From contig NZ_KK366035.1 in assembly GCF_000686885.1 (NCBI RefSeq), positions 1 to 64,000 of the forward strand: DNA of 64,000 nucleotides, read 5' to 3'. Made by a program: the position numbers and the translations under genes. The notes below the pieces were generated by a model. The model saw nothing but the letters and a program-made list of their open reading frames with translations. It was not told where the DNA came from and did no database searches. The DNA comes from Flavobacterium sasangense DSM 21067 (GTDB lineage Bacteria > Bacteroidota > Bacteroidia > Flavobacteriales > Flavobacteriaceae). Shown here piece by piece: positions 8,471 to 18,465 of the stretch. The stretch's first letter is position 1; each line of letters begins with the position of its first letter.

Positions 8471-10732
8471 ATGGAACAGACAGCAAACAACAAACTGATG
8501 GTTAGTGTTTTTCAAGAGTTCAAACACAACTTAGGAGAAAGAAATCTTTTGGAAATATTAGAAGAAATCAAATCCGATAAATACCAAAGTGAAATTAATT
8601 CAATCCGATATGCTTTGCATAAAGGAGATGAAAAAACAGCCGAAGAAATCAAAAATGGGTTAATTGGCTTTACAACTTCTGGAACATTTGGAGCAAGCAG
8701 AACAAAGGCAAATATAACAACCTATTCACAAGTAGTATGTTTAGATTTTGATGACATCCCATTAACCGAAATAAACAACCTTGTAACGCTTGTAAATGCC
8801 TGTAGATACACGTTTGCATCATTTATAAGTCCAAGTAACGAAGGTTTAAAAGTATTCATTAAAGTCAATTCAAATGCAGAGCAACACACAACAGTTTACA
8901 ATCAAATCGCAAATTTTTATAAAGAGTTATCAGGTTATGATTTTGATGCAAAATGTAAAGACATTACCAGACTGTGTTTTGTTTCTTGTGATACAGATTT
9001 ATTTTTAAATGAAAATGCAGTAATTTTTGAACTAAAGGAAGAAGTTAAACCATTGAAATCAGAACCAATAAGAGAAGTCAAACACAATCTTACAACGGAT
9101 GAATTATTAGATAAATGCTTAAAGTTCACAGAAAACAAAGAACAATATTACAATGGTAACAGAAACAACTTTATTTTCCTATTCTCTTGCAATGCTAATA
9201 AGTTTGGTATTTATGAAGATGATACTTTGAACTATTGTATTAATAATTTTGATTTAGAGGAAAGAGAAATAAAAGCAACAGTAAACAGCACATATAAAAA
9301 CCAAAGTGCAGACTTTGCAAAGTTTGCAAAGTTTGCAAACATGCAAAGTTCCAAAACAGATAGTATTATAAATACAGACAATAATTTTGATGATTATGAA
9401 GATTGTCTAAAAGGAACGCCTATAATTCCGCAATCGGTTTACGATAACCTACCACCTATTTTGTTTGAAAGCTGTCAAGTATTTACACAAGAAAGAGAAA
9501 GAGATACATTCCTTACAGGAGCATTAGCAATTTTATCAGGTTGCTTACCTAATGTTTCAGGTTTATATAGCGGTAGCGTTATTTATCCAAGCTTGTTTTC
9601 TTTCATTTTAGCTCCAGCAGCTTCTGGTAAAGGTGCGTTAAAATTTGCAAAAGCATTAGCCGACAAATACCACGATAAAACATTAGCAGTTTCCATTGAG
9701 GATAAAAAGCGATATGATGAAAATTTAGCGGCTTATAAAATGCTAAAATCAAAAGGTAAACTAGAACAAGGGCAAGAAATGCCACAAGCTCCAAAATTCA
9801 AAGTGGTTTACATTCCGGCAAATACAAGTAATGCAAAAATCATTCAGCATTTAGATTGTAATGAGGGTAAAGGAATTATATGTGAAACCGAAGCAGATAC
9901 ATTAGGACAAACTTTCAAAAACGAATGGGGTACTTATTCAGATATGCTAAGAAAATCATTTCATCACGAAAAAATTTCAGTTAGTAGAAAAACCGATGGC
10001 GAATTTATAGAAGTTAATAATCCACAATTAGCAGTGGCTTTATCAGGAACACCAAAACAAGTTTTTAATATTATTTCATCAGCAGAAGATGGTTTGTTTA
10101 GTCGATTTATATTCTATGTTTTTAAAACAGATGCAGTTTGGTTAGACCCATCACCAAAAGGAAATCCTGTAAACTTAACAGACTATTTTACTACACAATC
10201 AAAACAAGTTTTAAGGTTAGTGGAGTATTACGAAACGGACGAAATGATTTTACATTTAACAGATGAACAATGGGAAAGATTTAATCCTATTTTCAGTTCA
10301 TTTTTAGAACAAATAAACACTTTCGTTAGTGAAGATGCCTTAAGTATAGTTAAGCGTTTAGGATTGATATTATATCGTTTTTGTATGATTTTCACAGCAA
10401 TAAGAAAATTTGAAGCAAAAGATTATCACAAAGAAGTATATTGTTTAGATATTGACTTTGAAACAGCATTAACGTTAACTAAAACTTACATTCAACACAG
10501 CGTAATAATGTTTACTAATCTACCAAAACAAGGAGAACAAGGACCATTCAAATCAGGTGAAAATAAAAAGAAGTTTTTCGATGAATTACCTAATAAATTC
10601 CAGAGAAAAGAAGCAATTGAAATTGGTAAAAAGTTTAATATTGGTGAGCGTTCAGTGGGTAATTTTCTTAAATCGTGTTTAGGTAAATATTTAGAACAAC
10701 CCGAGTATGGAAATTACAGAAAAATCAACTAA
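8471..10732 (+). CDS. VirE-N (BT4734-like) / DUF3987 replication-type protein
   Basis: The 753-aa protein has two parts. Residues about 1-190 match the BT4734-like VirE N-terminal domain, seen in a region containing VVCLDFDDIP and FISPSNEGLKVFIKV, which is related to archaeo-eukaryotic-type primases. Residues about 310-680 match DUF3987, an ATPase-like domain with a P-loop variant APAASGKG at about 380. This architecture is typical of replication or maintenance proteins of Bacteroidota integrative elements. The C-terminal 70 residues look like a small winged helix (FNIGERSVGNFLKSCLG). A run of TTTGCAAAG repeats within the gene (9307-9347) encodes FAKFAKFAN between the two domains and could be iteron-like. 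Confidence 0.8.
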   Translation: MEQTANNKLMVSVFQEFKHNLGERNLLEILEEIKSDKYQSEINSIRYALHKGDEKTAEEIKNGLIGFTTSGTFGASRTKANITTYSQVVCLDFDDIPLTEINNLVTLVNACRYTFASFISPSNEGLKVFIKVNSNAEQHTTVYNQIANFYKELSGYDFDAKCKDITRLCFVSCDTDLFLNENAVIFELKEEVKPLKSEPIREVKHNLTTDELLDKCLKFTENKEQYYNGNRNNFIFLFSCNANKFGIYEDDTLNYCINNFDLEEREIKATVNSTYKNQSADFAKFAKFANMQSSKTDSIINTDNNFDDYEDCLKGTPIIPQSVYDNLPPILFESCQVFTQERERDTFLTGALAILSGCLPNVSGLYSGSVIYPSLFSFILAPAASGKGALKFAKALADKYHDKTLAVSIEDKKRYDENLAAYKMLKSKGKLEQGQEMPQAPKFKVVYIPANTSNAKIIQHLDCNEGKGIICETEADTLGQTFKNEWGTYSDMLRKSFHHEKISVSRKTDGEFIEVNNPQLAVALSGTPKQVFNIISSAEDGLFSRFIFYVFKTDAVWLDPSPKGNPVNLTDYFTTQSKQVLRLVEYYETDEMILHLTDEQWERFNPIFSSFLEQINTFVSEDALSIVKRLGLILYRFCMIFTAIRKFEAKDYHKEVYCLDIDFETALTLTKTYIQHSVIMFTNLPKQGEQGPFKSGENKKKFFDELPNKFQRKEAIEIGKKFNIGERSVGNFLKSCLGKYLEQPEYGNYRKIN
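9307..9347 (+). repeat. Iteron-like TTTGCAAAG repeats inside the replication gene
   Basis: Successive copies of TTTGCAAAG, TTTGCAAAG, TTTGCAAAC and ATGCAAAG occur with a 9-10 bp period. The first 15 bases (TGCAGACTTTGCAAA) recur exactly at 20461-20475. Iterons within or near rep genes are origin elements in many replicons. Here the repeats also encode a linker between two domains. Confidence 0.45.
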
Positions 10733-10768
10733 TTATTACAATTTGTTTTATTAATAATTATAATGTCT

Positions 10769-10776
10769 TATTTTTG
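10769..10776 (+). promoter_or_regulatory. Possible promoter of the defence-like operon
   Basis: TATTTTTG matches the Bacteroidota -7 element TAnnTTTG, 26 bp before the ATG at 10802. No well-spaced -33 TTG is present, as TTTG at 10742-10745 is slightly too far. This is a weak call. Confidence 0.3.
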
Positions 10777-10801
10777 AGTTTTTACAAAGAAATTCAATAA
10801 G

Positions 10802-13567
10802 ATGAATATAGCACAAATTGAAAATAATCTTCAAAACCTAATTAAAAATTTTAGCAAAGACACGTTCATTTTCGATTTGTTATTGGCTTATGGTTTACCT
10901 AAAGCATCAATAACAAGACTTCAAAATGGAAACTTAAATCTTTCTAAGGTTCAAGGCGAAGTATCTTGGAAAAAAAAGGTGCTATTCAAGCCAATTGAAA
11001 ATGAAGATTTACACGTTGCTATAACCAAATGCAAAGAAGAAGCAAAACAAGAACAACGTTTTATAATCGTAACGGATTATAAGACGTTGTTGGCGGTTGA
11101 TACAAAAACAAGCGATACACTTGATATTGAACTAAAAGTTTTTCCAAATCATTTCGATTTCTTTTTGCCGTGGGCGGGTATGGAAAAAGCAACCCATAAA
11201 AATGAAAATCCTGCCGATGTAAAAGCAGCCGAAAAAATGGCAAAGCTTTTCGATGAAATAAAAAAAGATAATCCAGATAATTCAGATGAGTTCATTCACG
11301 GTTTAAATGTTTTCTTATCTAGGTTGTTATTTTGCTTTTTTGCAGAAGATACCAATATTTTTAAAAAAGGCCAATTCACAAATGCAATAAGTTCACACAC
11401 TCAAACTGATGGTAGTGATTTAAGTAATTATTTGGATAAGCTATTCGATGTTTTAAATACGCACAATAGAAACAGAAAAGACCTTCCTGCATATCTCAAT
11501 GAGTTTCCTTATGTAAATGGTGGTTTATTTGAACATCAACATAAAACACCAACTTTTACACGTCGTTCTCGTCAAGCGGTTATTGATGCAGGCGAATTAG
11601 ATTGGTCAGCTATTAACCCCGATATTTTTGGTTCTATGATACAGGCAGTTATTACGCCTGAACATCGTGGTGGTCTAGGAATGCATTACACTAGTGTACC
11701 TAATATTATGAAAGTAATTGAACCTTTGTTTTTAAATGAATTAAACGAAGAGTTTGAAAATGGTAAACACGAACCAAAAAAACTAAACAAGCTATTAGAA
11801 CGTTTAGGCAAAATTAAAATATTTGATCCTGCGTGTGGTAGTGGTAACTTCCTAATTATAGCATACAAAGAACTACGTTTTCTAGAAATTAAAATACTTG
11901 TTCAATTACAAGAATTACAAAAAGCAGCAACAGGTTTTGAACCGTATCAATTAGAATTAATTCCAAAAGCACAATTAACATTAGCAGCACAATACCAACC
12001 AACATTATTTTCACGTATTGAGTTAGCACAATTCTTTGGTATAGAGTTAGACGATTTCGCTCACGAAATAGCAATTCTATCTTTGTGGTTAGCTCAACAC
12101 CAAATGAACCAAAAGTTTAAAGAAGTGTTAGGCGAAGGTACACCAACACTACCATTACAAGCAGGTGGTAATATCGTTCACGGTAATGCTACTAGAATAG
12201 ATTGGGAAATAGTATGTCCTAAAAAAGAAAATGACGAAATCTATATTTTGGGTAATCCACCTTATTTGGGAGGTAAAGGGCAATCAAAAAAACAAAAAGA
12301 TGACATGGATTTGGTTTTTAAAGGTTTCAAAAACTATAAAGAACTAGACTACATTGCTTGTTGGTTTTTATTAGCTTCAAAATATATTGATAAAAAATCA
12401 AAATATGCTTTAGTAACTACAAGTTCAATTTGTGAAGGAGCTCAGGTTGAACAACTTTGGCCTCTTATATCTAATTTGGAAAATGAAATATTTTTTGCGT
12501 ACAAACCATTTAATTGGACAAACAATGCAAAAGACAAAGCAGGTGTTACGTGTTCTATTATTGGTGTACAATATAAAAATGCCAATACAAAGAAATATCT
12601 TTTTGATCAAAATCGTAAACTTGAAGTGCCTAAAATAAATGGTTATTTATCAATAGCAAATGATATTTATGTTACAAAAAAACAAAGCCCTTTTTCATCA
12701 TTACCATTAATGATAACAGGAAATAGTCCTTATGATGGTGGCAATTTAATGTTAACTCCTGAAGAAAAAAGCGAATTACTAGAGCTTTATCCTGATTCAA
12801 AAAAACTAATAAGAAAAACATTTGGAGCAAACGAATATATTAACAATATTGAAAGATATTCTTTATGGATTGATGATAAAGATTTAGAGTTTGCTAATAA
12901 AATTGATATAATAAAAAACAGAATAGAAAAGAACTATAAACAGAGATTAGAAGGTGGTGATGTTGCTAGAGGCTTAGCAAGTAGACCTCATCAATTTAGA
13001 TATAGACATCAGGGTGTAAGTTCTATTATTATAATACCTATTGTTTCTTCAAGTAGAAGAGAATACATTCCAATGGGCTTATTACCAGCTGATACAATAA
13101 TTTTAAGTTCTGCTGCTGCAATTTATGATGGTGAACCTTATGTATTCGGTGTAATAAGCTCAAAAATTCACATGTTATGGGTAAAATTAACATCTGGCAA
13201 GTTAAGGGGTGATATTAGGTATTTAACAGCTTTAAGTTACAACACTTTCCCATTTCCAAAAATATCAGAAGCTCAAAAACAAGAATTAACTCAATGTGTA
13301 TTTAGAATATTAGAAGAACGAGAAAACCATTCCGAAAAAACATTAGCTCAATTATACGACCCAGAGAAAATGCCTCAAGGTTTGCGTGAAGCTCATAGAT
13401 TAAATGATTTAGCAGTAGAACGATGCTACCGAAGTAAACCTTTTGAAACAGACGAAGAAAGATTAGAATACCTTTTCAAGTTATACGAACAAATGATTGC
13501 AGAGGAAAAAGTAAAAGACACCTTATTTCAAGAAGAAAAGAAAGCTAAAAAAAGCAAGAAAGTATGA
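10802..13567 (+). CDS. MmeI-like adenine-specific DNA methyltransferase (nuclease motif degenerate)
   Basis: The 921-aa protein follows the MmeI-type order: N-terminal nuclease-like region (1-120), helical spacer, N6-adenine methyltransferase and target-recognition region. Motif I is DPACGSGNFLI (about 341-351) and motif IV is NPPYLGG (about 485-491), so SAM-dependent N6-adenine methylation is expected. In the N-terminal region the place where MmeI proteins carry D...ExK reads KKKVLFKPI, with the acid replaced by Leu and the Lys kept. I infer that cleavage is lost and the protein only methylates. The stop overlaps the next start by ATGA. In Hma-like systems the methyltransferase protects the host, and effector functions come from partner genes. 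Confidence 0.85.
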   Translation: MNIAQIENNLQNLIKNFSKDTFIFDLLLAYGLPKASITRLQNGNLNLSKVQGEVSWKKKVLFKPIENEDLHVAITKCKEEAKQEQRFIIVTDYKTLLAVDTKTSDTLDIELKVFPNHFDFFLPWAGMEKATHKNENPADVKAAEKMAKLFDEIKKDNPDNSDEFIHGLNVFLSRLLFCFFAEDTNIFKKGQFTNAISSHTQTDGSDLSNYLDKLFDVLNTHNRNRKDLPAYLNEFPYVNGGLFEHQHKTPTFTRRSRQAVIDAGELDWSAINPDIFGSMIQAVITPEHRGGLGMHYTSVPNIMKVIEPLFLNELNEEFENGKHEPKKLNKLLERLGKIKIFDPACGSGNFLIIAYKELRFLEIKILVQLQELQKAATGFEPYQLELIPKAQLTLAAQYQPTLFSRIELAQFFGIELDDFAHEIAILSLWLAQHQMNQKFKEVLGEGTPTLPLQAGGNIVHGNATRIDWEIVCPKKENDEIYILGNPPYLGGKGQSKKQKDDMDLVFKGFKNYKELDYIACWFLLASKYIDKKSKYALVTTSSICEGAQVEQLWPLISNLENEIFFAYKPFNWTNNAKDKAGVTCSIIGVQYKNANTKKYLFDQNRKLEVPKINGYLSIANDIYVTKKQSPFSSLPLMITGNSPYDGGNLMLTPEEKSELLELYPDSKKLIRKTFGANEYINNIERYSLWIDDKDLEFANKIDIIKNRIEKNYKQRLEGGDVARGLASRPHQFRYRHQGVSSIIIIPIVSSSRREYIPMGLLPADTIILSSAAAIYDGEPYVFGVISSKIHMLWVKLTSGKLRGDIRYLTALSYNTFPFPKISEAQKQELTQCVFRILEERENHSEKTLAQLYDPEKMPQGLREAHRLNDLAVERCYRSKPFETDEERLEYLFKLYEQMIAEEKVKDTLFQEEKKAKKSKKV

Positions 13568-15216
13568 ATGTTGAAGACAAAAATAAAGAATATAAAAGCT
13601 TAAAAAAAGCTGTTGGCAAACAAGCCGATTTAAAATCTTTGGCAGAAACTTGTGTTTGCTTTGCAAATGCTCAAGGAGGTGAATTAATAATTGGCATAGA
13701 AGATAAAGATAAACATCCACCAATAAATCAAAAAATAAAAGTTGACGACATGAATAATGTTGTTAAACAATTAAGAAGTCTTACGGATGGTGTTGGTATT
13801 GTTAATCCCTCAATACAAATACATGATAATGGTTCAGAGTATTTTACATTAAGAATATTACCATCAACAAGAGTTATAGCTACAACTTCATCGGGTAAGG
13901 TATTAATTAGAATATCAGATAGTTGTTATCCAGTTGGTAGTGATGAATTAACTAATTTGTCTGCTGAAAAAACTGCTTTTCAATGGGAAATCGTGGCACC
14001 TCAAAAAATAACATTAAATGATGTTGAAGCCAACGATGTTATTAATTTTATTAATGATATTAAAAAGTCTGATAAAGTTTCTGACTTCATCAAATTAAAG
14101 GATGATTTAGAAATTCTTAGTTTTTATCAATTATTAAGCCCTGATAATTATTTAACAAATTTAGGGGTTTTGTGGTTAGGCAAACCATCACAGCGTGCAA
14201 GGTTGTGTTATCCACTTACAATTCAATACATTGTTTACAATGAGCGTGATGAAAAAATTAGAAAAAAAGAGTGGCATTTTCACAATTATAGTCCTAAAGA
14301 ATTATTATTAGATTTAGAAAAAGAAGCAGTAGAACTAACGTACAGTAGTGAGTTGCCAGATGGTTTGTTTAGAAAAACTGTTAGACAATATCCTAAAGAA
14401 GTTGTTAGAGAATTATTAATAAATGCAATTGCTCATAAAAAATACACTATTTCAGGTGATATTTTTATCGAAGTTTATCCTGATAGAATGGTAATAACAA
14501 GCCCGGGTAATCTTCCTTTAGGTATAACTAAAGATAATATTTTACATGAAAGACATAGAAGAAACCCACATCTTATTCAAACATTAAGTGATTTAAAACT
14601 AATGGAGGGAGAAGGTTCTGGATTTGATTTAGTGTATGAGAAATTAGTTAGAGATGCAAAGCCACTTCCTGTTATTGAAAATGAATTTACAAGGGTTGCT
14701 GTAACAGTCTTTTCAGGTGCAATTGATACGGAAGTTATTTCTATTCTTGATTATATAGATAAGCATTTTCAGTTAACACAAAAAGAATATATTGCTTTAG
14801 GAATTGTTGCAACTGAAAAGAAAATATTGTCAACGCAATTAGCTTTGAAATTGCAAATGACACAAGAAGATAAAATGAAATCTTGGATTGGTACATTATT
14901 AGATAAAAACATATTAATAACAAGAGGAGCAAAAAAGGGTACAGAATATTTATTAAATCCTGATTTATTTGCTCAAGCTAAACTTGATATTAAACCTTCA
15001 CTAAAAACTATAGAACCTTATGTTTTAGCAGCATTAATAATAGAAGATTTGAAACATAATGGAAATCGTAAAATGTCTGATATTCAGAATAGAATGCCCG
15101 ATGTACCTAAACAAGATATTCAAAGGACTGTTTATAAAATGGTTGATGATGGTGAGATTGAAATTGAAGGTGGAAAAAAGAATAGAACATATCAAATTCC
15201 AAAAAAAAATAAATAA
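13564..15216 (+). CDS. AlbA_2/RecG-like ATP-binding protein (Hma-type ATPase)
   Basis: The 550-aa protein has an N-terminal AlbA_2 (Schlafen-like) domain (about 1-130; EYKSLKKAVG and LAETCVCFANAQGGELIIGI). A GHKL-type ATP-binding domain follows (about 270-375): N-box ELLINAIAHKKY, ITSPGNLPLGI, then EGEGSGFDLVYEKL. The C-terminal 130 residues look like winged helices. It overlaps the methyltransferase by 4 bp, so the two are translationally coupled. Proteins of this family are often annotated as RecG-like helicases although they lack helicase motifs. Its role in defence is inferred from its partners. Confidence 0.85.
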   Translation: MNVEDKNKEYKSLKKAVGKQADLKSLAETCVCFANAQGGELIIGIEDKDKHPPINQKIKVDDMNNVVKQLRSLTDGVGIVNPSIQIHDNGSEYFTLRILPSTRVIATTSSGKVLIRISDSCYPVGSDELTNLSAEKTAFQWEIVAPQKITLNDVEANDVINFINDIKKSDKVSDFIKLKDDLEILSFYQLLSPDNYLTNLGVLWLGKPSQRARLCYPLTIQYIVYNERDEKIRKKEWHFHNYSPKELLLDLEKEAVELTYSSELPDGLFRKTVRQYPKEVVRELLINAIAHKKYTISGDIFIEVYPDRMVITSPGNLPLGITKDNILHERHRRNPHLIQTLSDLKLMEGEGSGFDLVYEKLVRDAKPLPVIENEFTRVAVTVFSGAIDTEVISILDYIDKHFQLTQKEYIALGIVATEKKILSTQLALKLQMTQEDKMKSWIGTLLDKNILITRGAKKGTEYLLNPDLFAQAKLDIKPSLKTIEPYVLAALIIEDLKHNGNRKMSDIQNRMPDVPKQDIQRTVYKMVDDGEIEIEGGKKNRTYQIPKKNK

Positions 15217-15301
15217 AAAATAAAATCGTAAATAAAAACCGTAATCACAGCAATATCAAGGGTTTATTTATTTATTAGATAAAATATTAAAAAAATAAAA
15301 C

Positions 15302-17233
15302 ATGCCAAATTTAGTAAACGTATCATACCATCAAACAGGTAAAAGCACAAGTACCAACACAATGGGAATGCGTGAAATGCAATCACGTGCCTTTGAAGCT
15401 CGTGACGCAAAGTATTTATTATTAAAAGCACCACCAGCATCAGGCAAATCTCGTGCATTAATGTTTTTGGCTTTAGATAAAATGATAAATCAAGGCATTA
15501 AAAAGGTAATAGTAGCTGTTCCAGAGCGTTCAATTGGTAGTTCATTTTCTCAAACTGATTTAATGAAAGATGGTTTCTTTGCAAATTGGGAGCCAAACGA
15601 CAATTATAATCTTTGTACACCTGGTGATGATGGTAGCAGTAGCAAAGTACAAGCCTTTCATAACTTTATTAATAGCGATGAAAAGATTTTGATTTGCACA
15701 CATGCAACATTACGTTTTGCTTGTGATACTTTAGATGAAACAAAATTAAATGATACTTTATTAGCTATTGATGAATTTCACCACGTTTCTGCCGATGTAA
15801 ACAACAGATTAGGAGAACTATTAAAAGTAATAATGAATAAGTCAACAGCTCATATTATAGCAATGACAGGTTCATATTTCAGAGGTGATAGTGTGCCTAT
15901 TTTAACACCAGAGAACGAAGCAAAGTTTACTAAAGTAACATATAACTATTACGAACAATTAAACGGTTATAACTATTTAAAATCATTGGGTATTGGCTAT
16001 CATTTTTACACAGGAAAATATACAGAAGCTATACTTGATGTGTTAGATACTGATTTAAAAACTATTGTTCATATTCCAAATGTAAACTCAGGAGAAAGTA
16101 CAAAAGACAAGCATAATGAAGTAGATTTTATTATTGATGCAATAGGTCGTGTTTTAAGACAAGATAGTGAAACAGGAGTTATTTATGTTGAAAGACATAC
16201 AGATAAAAAGATTATTAAAATTGCTGATTTAGTTGAAGATACACCAAGAGAAAGAGATAAAATAGTTAACTATTTACGAAACATTTCTTCTGTTGACGAT
16301 ATGGATTTGATTATTGCATTAGGTATGGCAAAAGAGGGCTTTGATTGGCCTTATTGTGAACATGCCTTAACAGTTGGTTATAGAGGTTCATTAACAGAAA
16401 TTATCCAAATTATAGGGAGATGTACTAGAGATAGCAATAATAAAACGCATGCTCAATTTACAAATTTAATAGCACAACCCGAAGCAATCCAAGACGATGT
16501 TAAGAAAGCCACTAATGATATGCTAAAGGCAATTACAGCATCTTTATTAATGGAGCAAGTGTTAGCACCTAATTTCAAATTTAAAACAAAGCTTGATAAT
16601 GATGATGATGCAGAGCCGGGAACAATCAAAGTAAGAGGATTTAAAGAACCTAGTTCAAAAAGGGTTAAAGATATTATAGAAGCTGATTTGAATGACTTAA
16701 AAGCTACAATACTGCAAGATGATAACATGTTAAAAACAATGTCAGGGTCTATTGATGCAGAAGTAATCAACAGAGTTTTAATTCCAAAAATCATTAAAAT
16801 AAAATATCCTGAATTAACAGAAGATGAAGTTGAAGAAATCAGACAATATGTAGTGGTTGATAGTGTAGTTAAAAGTGGTGAAATCAAAGAAGTTGGCGAC
16901 CAAAGATTTATTCGTTTAGCAGATAAATTCATTAATATTGATGATATACATATTGACTTAATTGATGCCGTTAATCCATTCCAAAAAGCTTATGAAATAT
17001 TATCAAAATCAGTTACTACAAAAGTGTTGAAAGTTATCCAAGACACAATTGAAGCAACTCGTATTAAAATGGACTTTGAAGAAGCCAAAATATTATGGCC
17101 CAAAATTGTGGAATTTAAAAAATTACATGATAAAGAACCAAGTCTTAATGCTAATGATCCATTAGAAAGAAGAATGGCAGAGTGTATTATTTATTTAAAA
17201 GAAGAAAAAAGAAAACGTTTAGCAAATGGATAA
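15302..17233 (+). CDS. SF2 DEAD/DEAH-type helicase
   Basis: The 643-aa protein has helicase motif I APPASGKS (residues 43-50), motif II DEFH (about 159), motif III MTGS (about 196) and motif VI QIIGRCTRD (about 368-376). This is a complete superfamily 2 core in the first 400 residues. The C-terminal 240 residues are mostly helical and acidic and are not recognised. Together with the methyltransferase and ATPase genes it gives the helicase-methylase-ATPase set. An 85-bp gap separates it from the previous gene, and its end overlaps the GIY-YIG gene by 8 bp, so the helicase and nuclease are probably made together and may form a complex. Confidence 0.88.
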   Translation: MPNLVNVSYHQTGKSTSTNTMGMREMQSRAFEARDAKYLLLKAPPASGKSRALMFLALDKMINQGIKKVIVAVPERSIGSSFSQTDLMKDGFFANWEPNDNYNLCTPGDDGSSSKVQAFHNFINSDEKILICTHATLRFACDTLDETKLNDTLLAIDEFHHVSADVNNRLGELLKVIMNKSTAHIIAMTGSYFRGDSVPILTPENEAKFTKVTYNYYEQLNGYNYLKSLGIGYHFYTGKYTEAILDVLDTDLKTIVHIPNVNSGESTKDKHNEVDFIIDAIGRVLRQDSETGVIYVERHTDKKIIKIADLVEDTPRERDKIVNYLRNISSVDDMDLIIALGMAKEGFDWPYCEHALTVGYRGSLTEIIQIIGRCTRDSNNKTHAQFTNLIAQPEAIQDDVKKATNDMLKAITASLLMEQVLAPNFKFKTKLDNDDDAEPGTIKVRGFKEPSSKRVKDIIEADLNDLKATILQDDNMLKTMSGSIDAEVINRVLIPKIIKIKYPELTEDEVEEIRQYVVVDSVVKSGEIKEVGDQRFIRLADKFINIDDIHIDLIDAVNPFQKAYEILSKSVTTKVLKVIQDTIEATRIKMDFEEAKILWPKIVEFKKLHDKEPSLNANDPLERRMAECIIYLKEEKRKRLANG

Positions 17234-18419
17234 AAATTCAGTACTTGACGATATTTTTAATAATGATCCGTTTGATATTCTAAATGTCAAACCAAAATCT
17301 TCTGGTGCAAAAACAACAGATGAAAGGTTATTAACTTCATTTCAAGAAATCAATGATTTTGTAGAAAAAAACAAAAGAGAACCACAACCAAACATTTCAA
17401 ACGTATCAGAATATCAACTATACACTAGATTAAAAGGAATTAGAGAAAACCCAGAGAAGAAAGAACAATTAAAAGATGTTGATATTCATAACTTGTTAGA
17501 GTTTGAAATAAAAGAGATAAACTCAATTGATGATATTTTTAATGATGATTTATTTAATTTGTTTGACGATGATACAGATTTATTTGATTTTAAACATACT
17601 CCCAAAACAGACGAAAGAGCTTCAACAGACTTTGTAGCAAGAAGAAAACCATTGAAAGACTTTGATAAATACGAACATTTATTTAAGGAAATTCAAAAGG
17701 ATTTAGCTAATGGCAAAAGAAAATTAGTTGATTTCAAAATGGGTAACTTACGTGAGGGTGCATATTATGTTCATAACGGAGTTTTATTCTTATTAGAAGA
17801 AATTCAAATCAGTAAGAAAGAACATTATAGAGAAGATGGCACAAGAGTTCGAGAAGATGGAAGAACAAGATGTATTTTCGAAAATGGTACAGTATCAAAT
17901 ATGCTCAAAAGGTCGGTAGAAAAGATATTGTATGCAAATGGTCAAGTAGTATCTGAAAACATAGATAAAGTAAACGAAAGCTTTATTGAGAAGTTTAGCA
18001 ATATAACTGAGGAAGATGAAGAAGCAGGATTTATTTATGTATTAAGTTCGAAGAGTAAAGATGAAAAAATAGCATCAATAGAAAACCTTTTTAAAATAGG
18101 ATATTCAAAGGTTGATGTATTAGAAAGAATAAAAAATGCAGAAAAAGAACCAACTTATTTAATGGCTAAAGTCAAAATAGAAAGTGCTTGGAAATGCTAC
18201 AATATGAACCCACAAAAATTAGAACAACTACTTCATAACTTCTTTGGCAGCTCTTGTTTAAACATTGATATATTTGATGAAAATAAAATTCGTCACACAC
18301 CAAGAGAATGGTTTATAGCTCCATTAGAAGTAATAGAACAATCCATTCAATTAATTATAAGCGGAGAAATTGTGAATTATAAATATGATGTTGAAAATAG
18401 AATTATAATTAATAGGTAA
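17226..18419 (+). CDS. GIY-YIG (T5orf172-type) nuclease subunit
   Basis: The 397-aa protein has an acidic, low-complexity N-terminal half in which DDIFNNDPF-like segments recur (residues 7-16, 98-110), perhaps docking motifs. A basic middle region (about 160-250) follows. The C-terminal T5orf172/GIY-YIG domain (about 270-370) contains GFIYVLSS, LFKIGYSK, an Arg in LERI and a Glu in QKLEQLLHNFF. This would be the DNA-cutting subunit that replaces the lost nuclease of the methyltransferase. The overlap with the helicase gene supports a joint function. Cleavage target and trigger are unknown. Confidence 0.82.
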   Translation: MDKNSVLDDIFNNDPFDILNVKPKSSGAKTTDERLLTSFQEINDFVEKNKREPQPNISNVSEYQLYTRLKGIRENPEKKEQLKDVDIHNLLEFEIKEINSIDDIFNDDLFNLFDDDTDLFDFKHTPKTDERASTDFVARRKPLKDFDKYEHLFKEIQKDLANGKRKLVDFKMGNLREGAYYVHNGVLFLLEEIQISKKEHYREDGTRVREDGRTRCIFENGTVSNMLKRSVEKILYANGQVVSENIDKVNESFIEKFSNITEEDEEAGFIYVLSSKSKDEKIASIENLFKIGYSKVDVLERIKNAEKEPTYLMAKVKIESAWKCYNMNPQKLEQLLHNFFGSSCLNIDIFDENKIRHTPREWFIAPLEVIEQSIQLIISGEIVNYKYDVENRIIINR

Positions 18420-18465
18420 AAAAAGTTATTGAAAAATTGGTTGTTAAATTATTATAATATTTTAG

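Noticed and set aside
10802..18419. BREX or DISARM system
   Set aside because: There is no PglZ, BrxC, DUF1998 or phospholipase-D gene. The gene set fits Hma-like systems better.
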